NCBI GenBank assembly: GCA_000716465.1
Contig: JNWL01000004.1
Location: 151,495 to 215,494, forward strand
Direction: 5' to 3'
Source of the DNA: Streptomyces bikiniensis
Lineage (GTDB): Bacteria; Actinomycetota; Actinomycetes; Streptomycetales; Streptomycetaceae
DNA length: 64,000 bases
The translations under genes were made by a program, and so were the position numbers. The notes below the pieces were generated by a model, which did not search any database, was not told the origin of the DNA, and was given only the letters and a program-made list of their open reading frames with translations. Below, piece after piece: positions 63,474 to 64,000 of this stretch (position 1 is the first letter of the stretch; every line of letters begins with the position of its first letter).

Positions 63474-63674
63474 TCACTCCCCCAGGGCCTTCTTCGGCTC
63501 CGCCTTGTCCATCGAGGAGCGGCCGTGGACGTTGCGCCGCCTGGCCTCGGCGTAGAGCCGGTCGTACCTCGGTCCCTGCGCGCCGCTGTGCGAGCGCTTG
63601 CCGCCCCGGTCCAGGTCGCTGTCCTTGACGTGCTCGTACCGGCGCTCCCGCTCGGGGCTCGATCCGCGCGGCAT
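63474..63674 (-). CDS. Small charged protein, plasmid-stabilisation-like
   Basis: A 66-residue hydrophilic protein starting at ATG 63674 after GGAGGAG (MPRGSSPERERRYEHVKDSD). It is rich in Arg, Lys, Ser and Glu. ERRYEHVKDSDLDRGGKRS resembles the start of small proteins annotated as plasmid stabilisation or general stress proteins in Streptomyces. Function unknown; convergent with the hydrophobic protein across the 63-nt palindrome. Confidence 0.68.
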   Translation of the reverse strand: MPRGSSPERERRYEHVKDSDLDRGGKRSHSGAQGPRYDRLYAEARRRNVHGRSSMDKAEPKKALGE

Positions 63675-63851
63675 CGTTCGCTCCTCCCGGTCGGAGACGC
63701 CCTCCGTCTCCCGCCCTGACGACCTCCCCGGGAAATCGTGCCAAACCCACAGATACGGGGCATCCTGATTCAAGATGCTTGACCGGCGGGCCCGCGCCGT
63801 CGCCCTCTGTACGGGGTCGGGGCGGGTCCCGAGCACCGTCGAAGGAGCCTC

Positions 63852-64000
63852 ATGTCCACCCCCCGCGTCCGATCCGCCATCCCCGGCCACGGCCCGGAGG
63901 CCGTCGGGAATCCGGGGGCTTCGATGCGCCGGGCCGCTCTGGACGGACTGCCCGAGCTCACCCGCCCCACCACCGTCTCCACCGACGACGCCCAACCCCT
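63852..64000 (+). CDS. N-terminal fragment of an unidentified protein (cut by window edge)
   Basis: ATG 63852 follows GAAGGAG and opens a frame (MSTPRVRSAIPGHGPEAVGN) still open at the window end, about 49 codons. The Thr/Pro-rich start (LPELTRPTTVSTDDAQP) recalls the variable N-termini of SigB/SigF-type sigma factors, but nothing diagnostic is in view. Confidence 0.5.
   Translation, partial: MSTPRVRSAIPGHGPEAVGNPGASMRRAALDGLPELTRPTTVSTDDAQP

Overview
The window is very GC-rich, with almost every codon ending in G or C, and it carries secreted hydrolases, ECF and STAND regulators, and dense short operons. This points to a Streptomyces chromosome. There are no rRNA, tRNA, phage, IS or CRISPR features. 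About 50 genes are supported, plus three gene remnants or broken genes and one striking in-frame deletion fusion.

Region by region. (1) 1-6050: a beta-1,3-glucan locus, with a secreted GH81 endo-glucanase running off the left edge, divergent from a lipoprotein/permease/permease sugar importer and a GH1 beta-glucosidase; two perfect palindromes sit between them. (2) 6100-12000: a streptogrisin-C-like protease with a chitin-binding tail, a LysR regulator, a GPP34-like protein, a DUF4232 lipoprotein and a FUSC membrane protein. (3) 12190-20410: a nitrogen-metabolism island of an M20 amidohydrolase, an Orn/Lys/Arg decarboxylase, a glutamine-dependent amidotransferase of the asparagine synthase family, an S9 peptidase and a YbdK-type carboxylate-amine ligase. 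(4) 20590-25000: a GntR N-terminus fused in frame to an ABC ATPase lacking Walker A, followed by a fumarate-reductase-like flavoprotein with C-terminal HEAT repeats; this looks like a deleted regulator/sulfonate-type transporter/flavoprotein locus.

(5) 25200-33700: a VOC protein, a divergent MFS/MarR pair with two candidate operators, a secreted starch-degrading GH13 enzyme and a subtilase with a P-domain. (6) 33790-36510: an AurF-like diiron oxygenase and its probable electron donor (a ferredoxin/ferredoxin-NADP reductase fusion) behind a palindromic operator. (7) 36590-41300: a Cyt-type delta-endotoxin homologue, a LysR effector domain without HTH beside a DUF5997 gene, a universal stress protein, a Nudix hydrolase, a VOC protein and a small membrane protein. 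(8) 41430-46710: a five-gene ABC importer preceded by a good match to the Nur (nickel regulator) box, so probably nikABCDE.

(9) 46750-53500: two acyl-CoA dehydrogenases and a quinone oxidoreductase in one coupled operon, an XRE-cupin regulator divergent from a thioredoxin-reductase-like flavoprotein, and a PIG-L deacetylase/SIS isomerase pair. (10) 53700-60530: a GH5 cellulase, a frameshifted gene, nadE, a STAND regulator, a molybdopterin-oxidoreductase remnant, an ECF41-type sigma factor and a small membrane protein. (11) 60600-64000: a decayed glutamate-transport ATPase, a cyclic-nucleotide-binding-domain protein, a fused carboxyltransferase, two small proteins separated by a 63-nt perfect palindrome, and the start of an unidentified gene.

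Much of the window serves extracellular polymer use (beta-1,3-glucan, cellulose, starch, protein, chitin binding). The most unusual items are the GntR-ABC fusion, the amide-ligase island, the Cyt homologue, the AurF operon and the cluster of decayed genes near 55-61 kb.
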